This document shows, piece after piece, positions 12,960 through 23,849 of a stretch of 64,000 nt of DNA; positions within the stretch are counted from its first letter, which is position 1, and every line of letters starts with the position of its first letter. Location: contig QRDG01000350.1 in the NCBI GenBank assembly GCA_012064385.1, positions 731,851-795,850 of the forward strand, in the 5' to 3' direction. This DNA comes from Puccinellia tenuiflora. Taxonomy: Eukaryota > Streptophyta > Magnoliopsida > Poales > Poaceae. The position numbers were made by a program, and so were the translations under genes. The notes beneath the pieces were generated by a model, which saw only the letters and a program-made list of their open reading frames with translations, had not been told where the DNA came from and searched no databases.

Positions 12960-13277
12960 TAGGCCTGGCCATGGGAAGCCCGGCCCGGTCGGCCCGCCCA
13001 GGCCCGGCCCGAAATTTCAGGGCCTGGGCCTATGTTTTTAGGCCCGTGGGTGGGCCTGGGCTTGCGTTTTGAGCCCAAAGGAGTGGTAGGGCCGGGCCTG
13101 GGCTTCACATATGGACGATTTAGGGAAGAAGCCCGGCCCACGGCCTGAGGCCCGCCTCTATTTTCAGCTAATGGGCCTGAATTCTAGGCCCGCAGTGGGC
13201 CTGGGCCTAGGTTTTCTGCTGTGGGCTTTACTGGGCCCGGCCCAAGCCCACCCAGGCCCGGCCCATGGCCAGGACTA
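12960..13277. mobile_element. hAT-type MITE (GGCCC-rich foldback)
   Basis: This 318-bp element begins TAGGCCTGGCCATGGG and ends CCCATGGCCAGGACTA, a 16-bp terminal inverted repeat with one mismatch. It is flanked by a perfect 8-bp duplication CTGTGATG (12952-12959 and 13278-13285), the hallmark size for hAT. The interior is full of GGCCCGGCCC and GGGCCTGGGC motifs and would fold into a strong hairpin. There is no coding capacity. It is inserted 10 bp upstream of the copia gag start, so it postdates the copia element. Confidence 0.92.
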
Positions 13278-13285
13278 CTGTGATG

Positions 13286-13645
13286 TGATGATATCAGCAC
13301 CACTAGCTCACACCCCAACAAGATTAGAAGCACAAGCTCTTTCTCTTTTGAACCTCACGGGACAATCACAAGCAGAGCAGCAAAAACAGAGCACTCACAA
13401 TATTGTAGCTCTTCTTCTCTCTTCCCGGTAGGGATGAAGGGCAGGGCACACTCCTTATGCTCTGCACCAAGCTGCCGCTGGCTTCGATTCCGTGGGGTCC
13501 TCCTCAGCCAGCAGCTGTCGCCTCCAACCTTCTGTAGCGCTACTAGTTCTTCCGGCCGCACGCGCTCTAGCTTCTTCCGTCTTCACAGCACCTCCGCCTG
13601 GACACTCAATCCTCTGCCCAGGACTGCTTCCGCCGGACCTTCTGC
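13286..13645 (-). other. copia 5' leader, gag-proximal part
   Basis: This is the copia untranslated leader between the hAT MITE and the solo LTR. It continues at 14292-14526 on the far side of the solo LTR. It contains open frames on both strands but no recognisable protein, and I read none as a gene. Confidence 0.6.
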
Positions 13646-13650
13646 CCCTT

Positions 13651-14286
13651 TGTCGTGGTGGATAGCACGGCATACCCATCGGGGATGGGGAAGATTGTGA
13701 GGCAAGGCAACGATGGTGTTCGCGCGGGATTGGGTAACAAGCACGCAAACACACGCGATGTACCCAGGTTCAGGGCCCTCTTGTGAGGTAACACCCCTAC
13801 GTCCTGCTCTTCTGGTTTCTTATTCTTAGATCACAGAGTTCGGGCTACAATGGTGCTCCTGGAGCTGTTTCAGGTGGTGGCCTGCTGGAGAGTCTAGCCG
13901 GCTGGAGGTTGACGATGATGATCATCGTGGGATTATGGCTTGCGTGTGTCTCGAGTGATCTGTCCCTCGCAGGGGACTCTACCCCGCCTTATATAGGCAA
14001 CGAGCTAGGGTTTGGGGTTACAAGGAGATTACATGGTTGTCCCTATGACATCATCTACTTTACAGTCCGGCTGGAGCTGGATCATCATGTTGCTGTGCAG
14101 GAAACGCCCGACCAGGGGTACTGTTCACAGGCGACGGTTGCGTGATCGTTGCCCACTGGTACCGACTGGTCGGTTAGTAGGTCCGGCTTCATCCCAGCCG
14201 GACAGATGCAGCCGGCTTGACTTGACCGGCTTGAGCAGCCTAAAGGGTGAGCATCTTTAGGGTATCCGGGGATCATCTCCCCGACA
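13651..14286 (-). mobile_element. solo LTR (636 bp) of a TGTCGGGG-type retrotransposon
   Basis: Read on the minus strand the segment starts TGTCGGGGAGATGATCCCCG and ends CCACGACA, with short inverted ends. A 5-bp target-site duplication, CCCTT on the plus strand, flanks it at 13646-13650 and 14287-14291. A TATA-like CCTATATAA lies near 13989-13996 in the same orientation, as expected for the U3 promoter. No internal retrotransposon domain is present, so the element has been reduced to one LTR by recombination. It sits in the copia leader and postdates it. Confidence 0.9.
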
Positions 14287-14526
14287 CCCTTCCTGCACTT
14301 GATGTCCCTGGACGGCTGAAGCTCAGCTTCAACACTATTGATTCACCGCCGGCCACCTCCGGGAACGCCCGGCCGCAGCTCTCAGTTCACTTGTGCAGCT
14401 GCGCGTCTCCTGGACCCTTGCTGCCTCTCAGCTTAGGGCCTGACCCCTTCTCCACTTCTCCTCGCCGGGAGCACCACTGCGAGTATCCAACTCACCGCCG
14501 GCGAGGGCGGAGCGCTGTCGCCTCCA

Positions 14527-14538
14527 GCTCTGATACCA
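14527..14538 (-). promoter_or_regulatory. copia primer-binding site
   Basis: On the minus strand this reads TGGTATCAGAGC, complementary to the 3' end of initiator methionine tRNA and the commonest PBS of plant copia elements. It directly abuts the end of the LTR at 14539. Confidence 0.9.
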
Positions 14539-14672
14539 TGTAGCACTTTGGGGAAATTTCTGGAATCCTTCTCATTCACTTGCTAGGTACAGGTACATGT
14601 ATATATACACATACATGTGGGCCTATGGGCCACACACAACACACACACGGCCAGTACATACACAGCCCAACA
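14539..14672 (-). repeat. copia 5' LTR, 134 bp
   Basis: On the minus strand it starts TGTTGGGCTGTG and ends AGTGCTACA next to the PBS. It contains TATATATACATG-like sequence usable as a promoter and GT-rich microsatellite runs. The LTR is very short for a copia element. The 3' partner is missing because the element is truncated near 5520, so no target-site duplication can be tested. Confidence 0.82.
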
Positions 14673-15370
14673 TTTAGTTACTTAATGGATTAAATCTTAT
14701 CTTCGCAAGATAATATGACAACATAATAGGCCATCAACTGGTTAGGGATTTCGTTTTATCAACAACAAAGAGTGGAGTTTCTTTTTTTTCACAAAATATA
14801 CCCAAAAAGCAAGGTAATACAAGAAATAGGATAGGATGCTTTAGTACGTCCTTTGGGGCTAAAAACACTTTTGCCTACCCGCATGATACCTTTGGATGTT
14901 TCTCATGCATAAAAACTTGTACTGTGTTAACTGAAGAATTACAATGATGACATAAGCGTCCCCTAAATGTGGCAGATGTGCTTTTGTGACAGTATGAAAT
15001 AAAGGTCTAACTTTGATACATTTTGTAGGATGGTAGCAGGAAGTTCTTATACTAAATCAATTCAAACGAACACCAGATTAAAATTTAGATATGGAAAATT
15101 TTTCATAAAATGTTTTGGGCTTTGGAAAGAATCGACAAGATAGTGTCTTAAAATTTTAAAAATTCACTCCAGAAGTTCAAAGAACGATATAAACTTAGTA
15201 CGGAGTATTTAAGAATTAAAGCCCCTTTTACTTGATAGCAGAAATAAAGTTCTTACTGTCTATAAACTTGCAAACAACAAAATTTATTAATCACACGACA
15301 TCCCAGCATGGAAGGCCATTGTCTACTAATAATTAGTAATACTTGTAACACATGATCTTAATCTGCCCAA
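14673..15370. other. AT-rich intergenic spacer
   Basis: Nothing recognisable was found between the copia LTR and the defensin-like gene stop codon. The 3' UTR and polyadenylation site of the defensin-like gene (minus strand) probably lie in the last 200-300 bp. Confidence 0.4.
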
Positions 15371-15902
15371 TCATGCATTGAAGCTGAAGTTTTTATGGTC
15401 TACTGAAATAGACTTTGTAGAATGCTTGACGGGTTCTTGATGTGTGCAGTTTGTACAGTAGCAGGTCGGTCCGGTAAGTGAGCAGTATCCACCTTCCCAG
15501 CCGCCTTTGGTTCTGCACAGACTAGCGCACGCATCGATGCTGGGGCAGCGATCATCCGGTGCCGGCCACACATCGCATACATGGCCCGGGGCCGCATCTT
15601 CGTAATCAAAGAAGATTTATTATGTTAGAAATCTTTATATGTCAAATTTGTCTAAGTTTGACAATTTTTTTTGTATTAAGACATATAAATAGATTAGAAA
15701 CATATATTTCATGATTGATCTAATGAAATCCCGCAAAAAAAAAAGATTGATCTAATGGAACTAAATAAATGGTTAAACTTAGATAACTCTGAATTACGAT
15801 GAACCTAAAACAATAATTATTTTGAAACGGAGACCGGTGCTTACCAGAGGACCCAAGGAGGAGTGCCAGAAACAATATGGTCGCAGCAATCTTGGAAGCC
15901 AT
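15371..15902 (-). CDS. defensin-like secreted cysteine-rich peptide, two exons
   Basis: Exon 1 (15845-15902) encodes a signal peptide, MASKIAATILFLALLLGSS. A 247-bp intron with GTAAGC donor and AG acceptor follows, then exon 2 (15371-15597); phase 1 is kept across the junction. The 94-residue product has eight cysteines (residues 27, 37, 43, 47, 58, 65, 67, 70), spaced C-x9-C-x5-C-x3-C-x10-C-x6-C-x1-C-x2-C. The C-x3-C and C-x1-C pairs with GGYC between them fit the cysteine-stabilised alpha-beta fold of plant defensin-like (DEFL) peptides. An unusual 24-residue tail without cysteines follows the last one. The split after the signal peptide is typical of DEFL genes. The product should enter the secretory pathway. 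Antimicrobial, signalling or reproductive roles occur in this family, and the sequence does not say which. No damage is seen. Confidence 0.82.
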
Positions 15903-15969
15903 GAGGGAGCACTTGGGGTTTGTAGTTCTTACTCTGAGGACAGTTCGTTTTGACTCGTCAGGACCTGTG

Positions 15970-15977
15970 TTTATATA
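15970..15977 (-). promoter_or_regulatory. TATA box of the defensin-like gene
   Basis: TATATAAA on the minus strand lies 68 bp upstream of the ATG at 15902, a normal distance allowing for a short 5' UTR. It supports the chosen start. A hairpin MITE begins about 50 bp further upstream. Confidence 0.65.
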
Positions 15978-16027
15978 GGGCTGAAACAAAGATGTAATGG
16001 TTTTAAATTCGGGGAGTGGCGTTTCTA

Positions 16028-16396
16028 CACCCGAGCTCACATGCTCCTGTTACTTTCGACGAAAATAAAAAAATAGTAAAACATTGTGAAAAATTCTGAA
16101 AAAAAATTGGAGTCATACACATATGAGTTGTTCACATTCGTGCAAAATTTCGGAACGAAAAGACATTTCCTGTGCTCTATAAAAAAAGAGAAAATGAGTG
16201 GTCAAAATAGATCTAAAAACACATTTTTGAAAACACTGATTTTGTCTTTTTTGCACAGAGCAGTGTAAATATCTTTTAATTTCGAAATTTTGCACGAATG
16301 TGAAGAACTCATATGTGTATGTCTCCAAATTTTTTCATAATGTTTTACTATTTTTTTATTTTCGTCGAAAGTAACAGGACCATGTGAGCTCGGGTG
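16028..16396. mobile_element. hairpin MITE in the defensin-like gene promoter
   Basis: This 369-bp segment is a near-perfect foldback. CACCCGAGCTCACAT at 16028-16042 pairs with ATGTGAGCTCGGGTG at 16382-16396. The arms continue through GTTACTTTCGACGAAAAT and beyond for at least 100 bp per side. The long AT-rich arms resemble Mutator-like or unclassified MITEs of wheat. I could not find a convincing target-site duplication, so the superfamily is open. Confidence 0.8.
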
Positions 16397-17074
16397 CAGC
16401 TTTGAATTTCCGTACGGTGCATGTTTCAGTTTGGTAAGAGCCTTGAGCTGTATATAATCTGAGAAGAATCTTTTCGCCAATCGGCATTGAGTGAAAAAAA
16501 TTCTGATTTTGATGGTTGATTGCAGATATGGACCAAAATCCCTTTTTTGTGATTTAATTTGCTTATGCCAAATCGGCATTGAGTGCGATTTGTTCCCATC
16601 TTCCTTGACTACGAGTCAACGCCTCCTCTCCTCCGGTTTACCTCTCCCTGTTAAAACTAACTAGAGGCTGGGGCGCCTCCTAGCCGGTCCTTAGCGGCCC
16701 AATCGCTTTCGAATCACAACCAAATTTAAAGAAAACAGGAGAAACATTAACTTAGTGGTACCACTATAAACAATGAAACTAAGTAGATTAAGCCATCCCA
16801 TCGCTATTATTGAGTAAAACTTTGAGTAATGTTCTATTGGTAATTCCAAAGAGTAGAATTCATACACCAAGCACTCAGTCAGCTTTGGTTGTAGGGAGCA
16901 GAGATGAACTGACAATAAATATGCAATTCTGCTGGTATAATCCTTTGTAAAGCATGTAGCACGAAGCAGAAGAAAATCAGTTGCTATTAAATGTACAAAA
17001 CATCTTTATTAGCCAGCTATTTTTTAACTGGTTTTGCCTGCTAATTAGATGCCTAGTTTGTAAGAAAGCATTCA
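16397..17074. other. intergenic spacer with a short direct repeat
   Basis: No gene is seen. AATCGGCATTGAGTG occurs twice about 91 bp apart (near 16479 and 16570). The right part is probably the 3' UTR and downstream region of the minus-strand gene ending at 17075. Confidence 0.35.
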
Positions 17075-20000
17075 TCAAATAACAATGATAACTGGGTAAT
17101 CTCGTTCCTTGCTTGCGCCAGAGACCCGAGCTGAAGATTGCAGCAGAAGAAACCATCAACTATGACTCGCCTAAACGGAAAGGGGAGACTGGGCAAACCT
17201 GCAATGCGGCCGTTTGTCAATACGACGGATAAATGCTTCAGAAACCTGTTGAAAATTTTCCACAGGATAATGGTTTCAGAAATCACTTATAAGGTCGTGT
17301 TTTTTCTTAACCATAAAGGAGAGCTGCATGTCATATATTAAGAAGAGGTGCTAAAGAGAAAGCCAAAGTACATAAAAACGTTTGGGGAAGTCGACCTAAA
17401 CAGCAAACATCTAAACGACTCTCCCACCAAAGAAACAAAACTACACATCAGGCCGTCTCACAATACCATGTAAGTACAAATCTTGTCGAGTGGACAACAC
17501 GAGTAAGAGACTTAGCTTCAGGCTTCCATATTTAGCCATCCACAAAAGTATGTAGCCTTCAGGTTCAGTTGCAACTTCAAAGCTGAAAGAGCCACGAGAT
17601 TAGATAAAAACCACACCTACAGGTTTCTTTAGTTCCTGCTTGCCAAAAAGATTTGGCACAATATATCTAGCACAAAAATAGGAAATCTGGACAGTGAAAG
17701 AAAGATACAAAACAATGTGTAGGACTCTTTATCTACGGCATCATAAACCAGTAGGCACACAAATGCAATTAGCATGTCGTTTCTACAACCGATCAACAAA
17801 AGATTACCGCTGGATTTTTTCTTGGGTGGCTCAAATAAGCAAGCACAACATCTGCTTAACAAAACTCTGTTGCCAGCATAAGCTTTGTACGATTCTCTAC
17901 ATGTTGTCAATTTTTGGTTCATCTTTATCCAACAACATCCATGCATTGCACAAAATAAATGGAGAAGCAAAATCAAAAGAAATTTACAAATTTCCATTAG
18001 CAAGATAACATTTCGCAGATTCATAAGGGGCAAACTCGCTCCAAGCTAGTCACCTCCAGAAATTCTTCATCTATGGTTCTTGCTTTAGTAGTGACAATCA
18101 AACACCACATATATTCATCCATGATACATAAAGGAGGACAGTAAACTACCTTGAATCAGGACTAATTGTCAGGCTGCTGTAACTGCCAAACATGCCACAG
18201 CTAAATACATGGATTCCGCCTGCAGCACACATAGGCACCTAGGTACACGAAAATGGACAGACTAATCACTAATGCATGATTTAATAGGAACCAAAACAAG
18301 CATAGCAAATTATGAACAAAAGGCAAACGAGTAGAGGGTTCCGTGGCGCCACAGTAGCCTTAGATAGTTCTTCATAACAAAGAAAATTTACCAAACCAAT
18401 ATATACAGAGAAATTGACCTCTGTGTACTAACACTACGAATTTTATATATTAGTTACCAACCATGATTATGTGATATATTGGCTGGTAATATTAATTAAT
18501 TCAATGCACATACATATACTGAATCTGCAGGTCCGCTATCACTATAATCCAAAAGGAATAAAAATGCTAAGGTTTTGGTAAGCCGAAAGTCTTGGTGATA
18601 GGTTCAGCGAAACTTGCATAAATGCATCACGTCACTGTAGGAACCAATTAGAGCAAGCAGTCTAGTATGTGACAAACACACACAAATCTCTTAGCTTCGC
18701 AGATATTCCACATATAAACACAATGATATGTGTCAGACACCCCTTGAGTGTCACCCGGCCTTACAAAAATGCAGATATTCAAATCAATCGTAATCAGCAT
18801 TAAATTCTTCAATATCAGCTGACAACTTGAAAATGATTAAAAAAAAATTAACCATTACCACATATTGTGAATGAATAGAGAACCTAAATTTATCATCTTT
18901 CCTACATCCTCCAAATATTTCTCTTTGATCACGGAACGCAAAGCATCACAGGAAACTGACGAGGATTGTTTTTCTCATTGCCAAAAGCAACTTGGTAAAG
19001 TATCTAGAAAGTACTTATTGTAGTACATACATAACTAATCCCGGTATCCATTAGGACTTCGACCGGTATCCATTAGGGCTTCGACCGACACATACTTGCA
19101 AATTTATTCCTCAATTTAACAGTACTAAGAGCATCTCTAGCAGTGACCGAAAAAGGAGCAAAACCGAAAAATTCCGGCGGCTTTACGGGCTGAGGCCTTT
19201 TTTTGGCCATAAAAGAGCCCGTAAAGCCGGCGCGGCCCGAAAAAGGTTTTCGGGTGCCCGAGAAACCAAGCGCCCGAACCCCATAAAGAGGGGGCGGAGG
19301 GGGTTTTCCAGTCCACAGCCCCATTCCCTCCGCCCCGCTCCGACGAGCAATCCCCGCTCCGCCGCCCAAGCTCCGACGAGCAATCCCCGCTCCCCGCCAC
19401 CAGATCCACCACCGCCGCCGCTCGATGGCGCCGAAGAAGCTCACGCCAAAGCGCGAGCCCAACTCCCGCCCGCAGAATCGACCCGTCGGATCTCTCCGAC
19501 GAGGCAAGGAAGCGCCTCGTCCGCTCCGACGCCGCGCGGAAGCGGGCGGTGCACGCCTTCCCCGAAGGGATGGTGCCGCCCAAATACCTATACCGTGCGG
19601 TGCCGGAGTTGGTGCCGGAGTTCGACCGCCTCCGCGCCGCCGCCCGAGCCGCAGCCAGGAGCAGCGCGGGGAGCTCTTCCCGCGCCATGGTGGTGAGGAC
19701 GGCGCCGCAGCCGCAGCCGGAGGAGGAGGGGTACGACGCCGCCGCCTTCAGCCGCTCACTATCCCACCTCGACTTCGTCCCCGCGAACGCGGAAGACGCC
19801 GTCGTCGCCACCATCATTGCGCGGTCGGCGGCGGACGCAGCGGCGCTCGAGGAGCAGCGCCGCCAGACCGCCGAGGCCAACGAGGCGCTCCTCAAGTAGG
19901 GCATCGCAGCCTCGCTCGCGGATCCCCTCGTCGTCGCCTCCTCCTCCGACGAGGAATGAAGAGCGGCGCCGCAGAGGCGCCGCTCCGCTGCCGCGCCGCT

Positions 20001-22690
20001 GCGCCATCGAGGTCGCCGGCACGGCCCCGGGTAGGGTTAGGGTTAGGGTTAGGCTAGCCTATGTCTAGGGGCTAGTCTATTTTGCATCTCCGGTGATCCC
20101 GTCGACGTATTTTGGCTGTAAATCGGTGATCACCGCCGGCCCTGCCGTGTTCGTCCGTTGGTTCGCGGCAATGAAAATATTAAGTTTAAATTCCCAGTTT
20201 CGTTTTCAGTCTCTGCTCTGGGCCGAGCTACTTCGACGCGCAAATACACCAAAACGCGAACTGAAAACCTAGTTTTCAGTTTCTCTTTTTTCGGGCGCTG
20301 CTAGAGATGCTCTAAGCATTTATAAATTATCATTTAACTTCATTGCTCGTAATGAAAAAACGCTAATTTCAGATGTTTCTTACATGTAAGTCTGCTGACT
20401 TAAGGTTAATACTACACAAGTTTCTCCAGGAAATATTAAATTTTGGAAGTAAAACACCACTACAAAAAAGGTTAGCATGCCTTCTACGAAACGAGTAAAA
20501 TAAAATACTGAAATAGATAACTATTGCATGTAGGATGGATCTGCTACCATACAATTTGATTAAGACAGATGCTCACAAACCTATTTGAGGTTGCAGTGGC
20601 TAAGATCAGATATGAACCCTCTTGTTTCTGATTCCACCTTCCAAGTATCAAGAAGAATTGTCTGGCCACAGAGCTGAAGTTAACTTAAACCCAACGTTTT
20701 CTAGTGATGGCGAAGAGAACGCACTTTTTTTTTGCATGCTGAGGCCAACCGAGATGCACAGAAAAGAAAACCTGTAATGTAAAATAAAGAATCATTAGCA
20801 CAAAAAGAGTTCAGTTTCACCCATGAAACTGAATCTGTAGTACTGGCCATGTAAAGTACTGATGCTTTCCATCAGATCACAGTAAGAAGTACACCAATCT
20901 TTCCATCAGAGTTCAGTTTTTATGTCATCATATGTACATCAAAGAAAAAAAATCAAATGCTGGACTTTAGTTTATTTATGCCAAGCTGCAACATATCGAT
21001 GTTTTACGTTAGATAACAGAGAATAAGTACCCCAAGCTCCACTACGAATTATTTCAATCTGAGTTCAGTTTTTATATCATCATATGTACATCAAAGAAAA
21101 ATGAATCAAATGTGTACTTCAGTTTATTTATGCTAAGCTGCAACTTATTGATGCTTTCCATCAGATCATAGAAAAGAAGTACACCAAGCTTCAACGTTGA
21201 TTCTTTCCTTGAGAGTTCAGTTTTAATATCATCATATGTACATCAAAGAAAAATAAATCAAATGCTGGACTGTGGCTTATTAACAAACTGTTGATTGGTT
21301 CTTTTTGAAAAATGAGTCAACTTCATGGCTGAAGCATTTGGGCATTTGCAAATGCCAACTCCTATAAACACACACAAAAAAAGGGAAGGATATCAGTGAA
21401 TCCCTAAACAAGAAAATAATGACTACCATTAAATTCTGCAAAAGAAGGAAGAGCAGTCATGTGAATAGCATCCATCTGAACTAAAACTCTACAAAGGTTG
21501 CCGAATGTGCAAAAAAATCACACAACGGTGATGTTGATTTAGAATTATACAATGAATATAATCAATTTAAGCGGTCTTGAGCCTGGGACATACGAGAGAG
21601 GAGTGTGTGGGGTTTGCGGGCAGCAATCCAGTCCCTATGTCTTGATTTTAAACTATTATAATGAGAATACACTTCAGCAAGTGAGATGTTTTCCAGTGTC
21701 ATTAGTAATTTCAAGACCGTCAGTTCGTTATTGATAATACCTTCAAAATTATAACTTATGCTCCTCAAGGAAATCTTTGAATTTCTTAGCCTCACTAGTC
21801 ACTACCTAGGTTCTCTACAGACATGTATTTACCCAGCAAACCAATTAGTTGATTAGCTCAGTTCTATCATCTCATCTATTCCTCCTTTATTATCTAAGAA
21901 ACTATAGAACCTAGATATAATATATCTAGTTCAAACCAACAGTGAAATAAGCTTATAAGCAAGATCCGGTTATCCAGGTTTTGAAGAATGCTACCGAATG
22001 AAATGGGAGTAATTAAAAAAGAAGGGGCAAATGCCAAAATGGTACCAAAGATTTAAATTGGTTCTGAATTAAGCTAGTTATATAAAAAACAAGTTTATTT
22101 AAACCGCCAATAAATCACCAAAATTCAGATCGTGAAACGTTTCAGCAAAACAAACACTGAATGGGCAAAAACGTCCTAGCTTACTTTTTACTATCAAATG
22201 GTAGTTGCGAGGACCAGAAACTGAATTGCATGGAACATCTCTCGATGCTAACCATTTTTTTCTCAATTCAAAGACAAGAAAAACTTACTAATATTCATGA
22301 CCAGACTGCTTTCTATCTTTTGATCCAAACTGAAGTTTCGATTTTCCTGAAACAAGTCAGTTTCTTGTTAACTATAGAACCTAGCGAATAGATATAACAT
22401 CAGAAAGATAGTAAGACGCCAATACTGATAGCCTGTGCATAATGCAGCACAACTGATAAGTAAATGATATTACCTATTTGATGGTCTTCCCATGCTTCCT
22501 GTTCAGCAAAAGGATTCATTTTATCTTTGGCCTCTTGATATCTGCTTGTCCGGCAAATCCAAACATAAATATATTTACACAAATTCAGAGTAAGTTACAG
22601 ACGGAGCATCATAGAGAAGGCCTCATATAATACATACCTGTATCGCTGCATTGCTACAGAGAGTCTCCCCCACAATCTGGGCCAAAACAT
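17075..22690 (-). CDS. unrecognised six-exon gene, predicted 121-residue protein
   Basis: I do not recognise this protein. Six minus-strand exons join with GT/AG borders and agreeing phases: 22638-22690, 22474-22541, 18884-18955, 18150-18219, 17199-17245 and 17075-17130. They total 366 nt, that is 121 codons plus TGA. The start MFWPRLWGRLSVAMQRYRY is basic and aromatic, as in mitochondrial presequences, but this is weak evidence. Later segments read DALRSVIKEKYLEDVGKM, GGIHVFSCGMFGSYSSL and KHLSVVLTNGRIAARVSG. The third intron is about 3.5 kb and holds a Harbinger-type element (19129-20312) and a triplicated 152-bp repeat. Additional exons could be hidden there: 20583-20680 and 21562-21640 are open and exon-like but do not fit the phase directly. 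A non-coding first exon may lie near 22930. Confidence 0.45.
19129..20312. mobile_element. PIF/Harbinger-type non-autonomous element with an internal ORF
   Basis: The terminal inverted repeat GAGCATCTCTAGCAG (perfect, 15 bp) is flanked by the 3-bp duplication TAA (19126-19128 and 20313-20315), the PIF/Harbinger target pattern. The element is 1,184 bp and mostly GC-rich, in contrast with the AT-rich intron around it. It has no transposase but carries the decayed ORF at 19425-19959. A short GGGTTA run at 20033-20050 lies inside. Confidence 0.88.
19425..19959 (+). pseudogene. decayed ORF carried by the Harbinger-type element
   Basis: The ATG at 19425 opens MAPKKLTPKREP, but the coding-like frame shifts near 19480. 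The other frame then reads through AVHAFPEGMVPPKYLYRAVP, an Ala/Arg-rich helix, EEEGYDAAAFSRSLSHLDFV and ALEEQRRQTAEANEALLK. A TAG at 19897-19899 follows, and the frame stays open for 19 more codons to a TGA at 19957 after an acidic SSSDEE end. One frameshift and one early stop suggest recent decay of a roughly 175-residue protein. I do not recognise the family. A passenger protein or an ORF1-type accessory protein is possible. It is not a known transposase. Confidence 0.55.
20909..21290. repeat. 152-bp tandem repeat, about 2.5 copies
   Basis: Units begin GAGTTCAGTTTTTATGTCAT or close variants at 20909, 21061 and 21213, exactly 152 bp apart. Each continues into ATCATATGTACATCAAAGAAAAA. Copies have diverged by point changes. 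The array lies in an intron of the six-exon gene. Confidence 0.8.
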
Positions 22691-23325
22691 CTGCAGCCAA
22701 AACAAAAGGCATCAGATTGCATCCAAACAATAAACAGATCTTGAGTATGTGCAGATTGCATATATAGCATGCTTGAGCGTGAGGAGGAATAACTCCAGTC
22801 CCATATGGAAAAGTAATCCCACAAGACAGAAAACCCCATAAAAAGGCGAAAAACACGACCAGAGCACGCAGCACGCACGCAGTCAACCCAAATCGTGGGC
22901 AGACAATTAGGCTTCGGCGCGCAACCTCCGGCCATGACTCCGTCGAAAATCGCGACCCTCGGCCATCCTGTGCTCCACTAGCCAAGGGTTGTTGGTCGTA
23001 CTCCAGGTCGCCAAGCGGCCGCCGGTCGTCCTCCCCTGTCCCCTCGTCGCCACCGTCGGTCGTTGGACGCGAATCATCAGGAGGTCCTTACCCCATGAAA
23101 CGAAACAATCGGTGCCGAGCCAATGAAGCCAAGTACCGGCGGCGAGAGCCAGGGGACATCCACAGCTCGAGAATCAACGGGACAAGTGACCCCGGACCTC
23201 CCTGCCACCGCATTGATCTGCCTAGCCTCCGCCTCCACCCTCCCCGGCTCTTGTAAGTTGTAACACCTTGCTCTGTGTGGTGCTTAGCTGCCAGCCAACA
23301 GGGATGGAGGGGAGTCTGGCCATGT
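22691..23325. other. 5' flank of the six-exon gene
   Basis: GC content rises from 22850 to 23250. The region probably contains the promoter and a non-coding first exon of the minus-strand gene. Small open frames on the minus strand (for example 22654-22985) were not convincing. Confidence 0.3.
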
Positions 23326-23348
23326 CACTACAACACAGCTGATATATA

Positions 23349-23760
23349 GAGGCACTTCAAAGTGCCACTAAATGGGGTCTAAGTGCCACTAATAACCTAT
23401 TGTGGCACTTTGGAGAAGTGCCACCTTTGCTTGTGCCACTAAAAGCTTTTGTGGCACTTATCCAAAGTGCCCCAATAGCTCATTACCTATTGAGGCACTT
23501 TGTTAAAGTGCCCCCAAAACCAATTAGTGGCACTTTGAGAAAGTGCCCCAATAGGTCATTAGTGGCACTTTGTCAAAGTGCCCCCAAAACCAATTAGTGG
23601 CACTTTGAGAAAGTGCCCCAATAGGTCATTAGTGGCACTTTGTCAAAGTGCCCCCAAAACCAATTAGTGGGACTTTGAGAAAGTGCCACTAACTGAATTT
23701 GAGGCATTTTCACCAAGTGCCACTAATTGATTTAGGAGCATTTTTCCAAGTGCCCCACAT
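23349..23760. repeat. left subterminal palindromic repeat array
   Basis: At least eight copies of a GGCACTTT-spacer-AAAGTGCC palindrome are separated by A/T-rich linkers such as CCAATTAGT and CCAATAGGTCATTAG. A roughly 73-bp unit is repeated almost exactly near 23520-23670. Confidence 0.8.
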
Positions 23761-23849
23761 AATATTTGCGTCACTACGAAAAATGCTGCTAATTCAATAT
23801 GTGGCATTAACTCAACAAAGCAGCAAATTATCACTTTCTATCCAATAGT

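Larger units (their letters stand above)
5520..14672 (-). mobile_element. Ty1/copia retrotransposon, 3'-truncated, with three nested insertions
   Basis: Read on the minus strand, the element starts with a 134-bp LTR (14672 to 14539). An initiator-Met PBS, a leader, and a gag-protease-integrase-RT frame in copia order follow. It stops inside the reverse transcriptase near 5520: no RNase H, polypurine tract or 3' LTR was found beyond. Three later insertions interrupt it: 6893-10857 in integrase, 12960-13277 just upstream of gag, and 13651-14286 in the leader. Without them about 4.2 kb of copia sequence remains. Frameshifts and a stop show that the copy is dead. Family not identified. Confidence 0.88.

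Noticed and set aside
14527..14538. tRNA-Met gene fragment
   Set aside because: Only 12 bases match, directly next to an LTR end; this is the copia primer-binding site.
16028..16396. Long hairpin as a microRNA precursor
   Set aside because: Near-perfect pairing along both arms with terminal inverted repeats is typical of a MITE, not of a microRNA stem with a discrete duplex.
20033..20050. Three GGGTTA units resembling telomere repeat
   Set aside because: Plant telomeres use the 7-base TTTAGGG unit; this is a short 6-base run inside a Harbinger-type element.
23772..23783. Second CACTA-type terminus (CACTACGAAAAA)
   Set aside because: No matching reverse end or duplication was found; it may be an internal subterminal motif or a lone relic.
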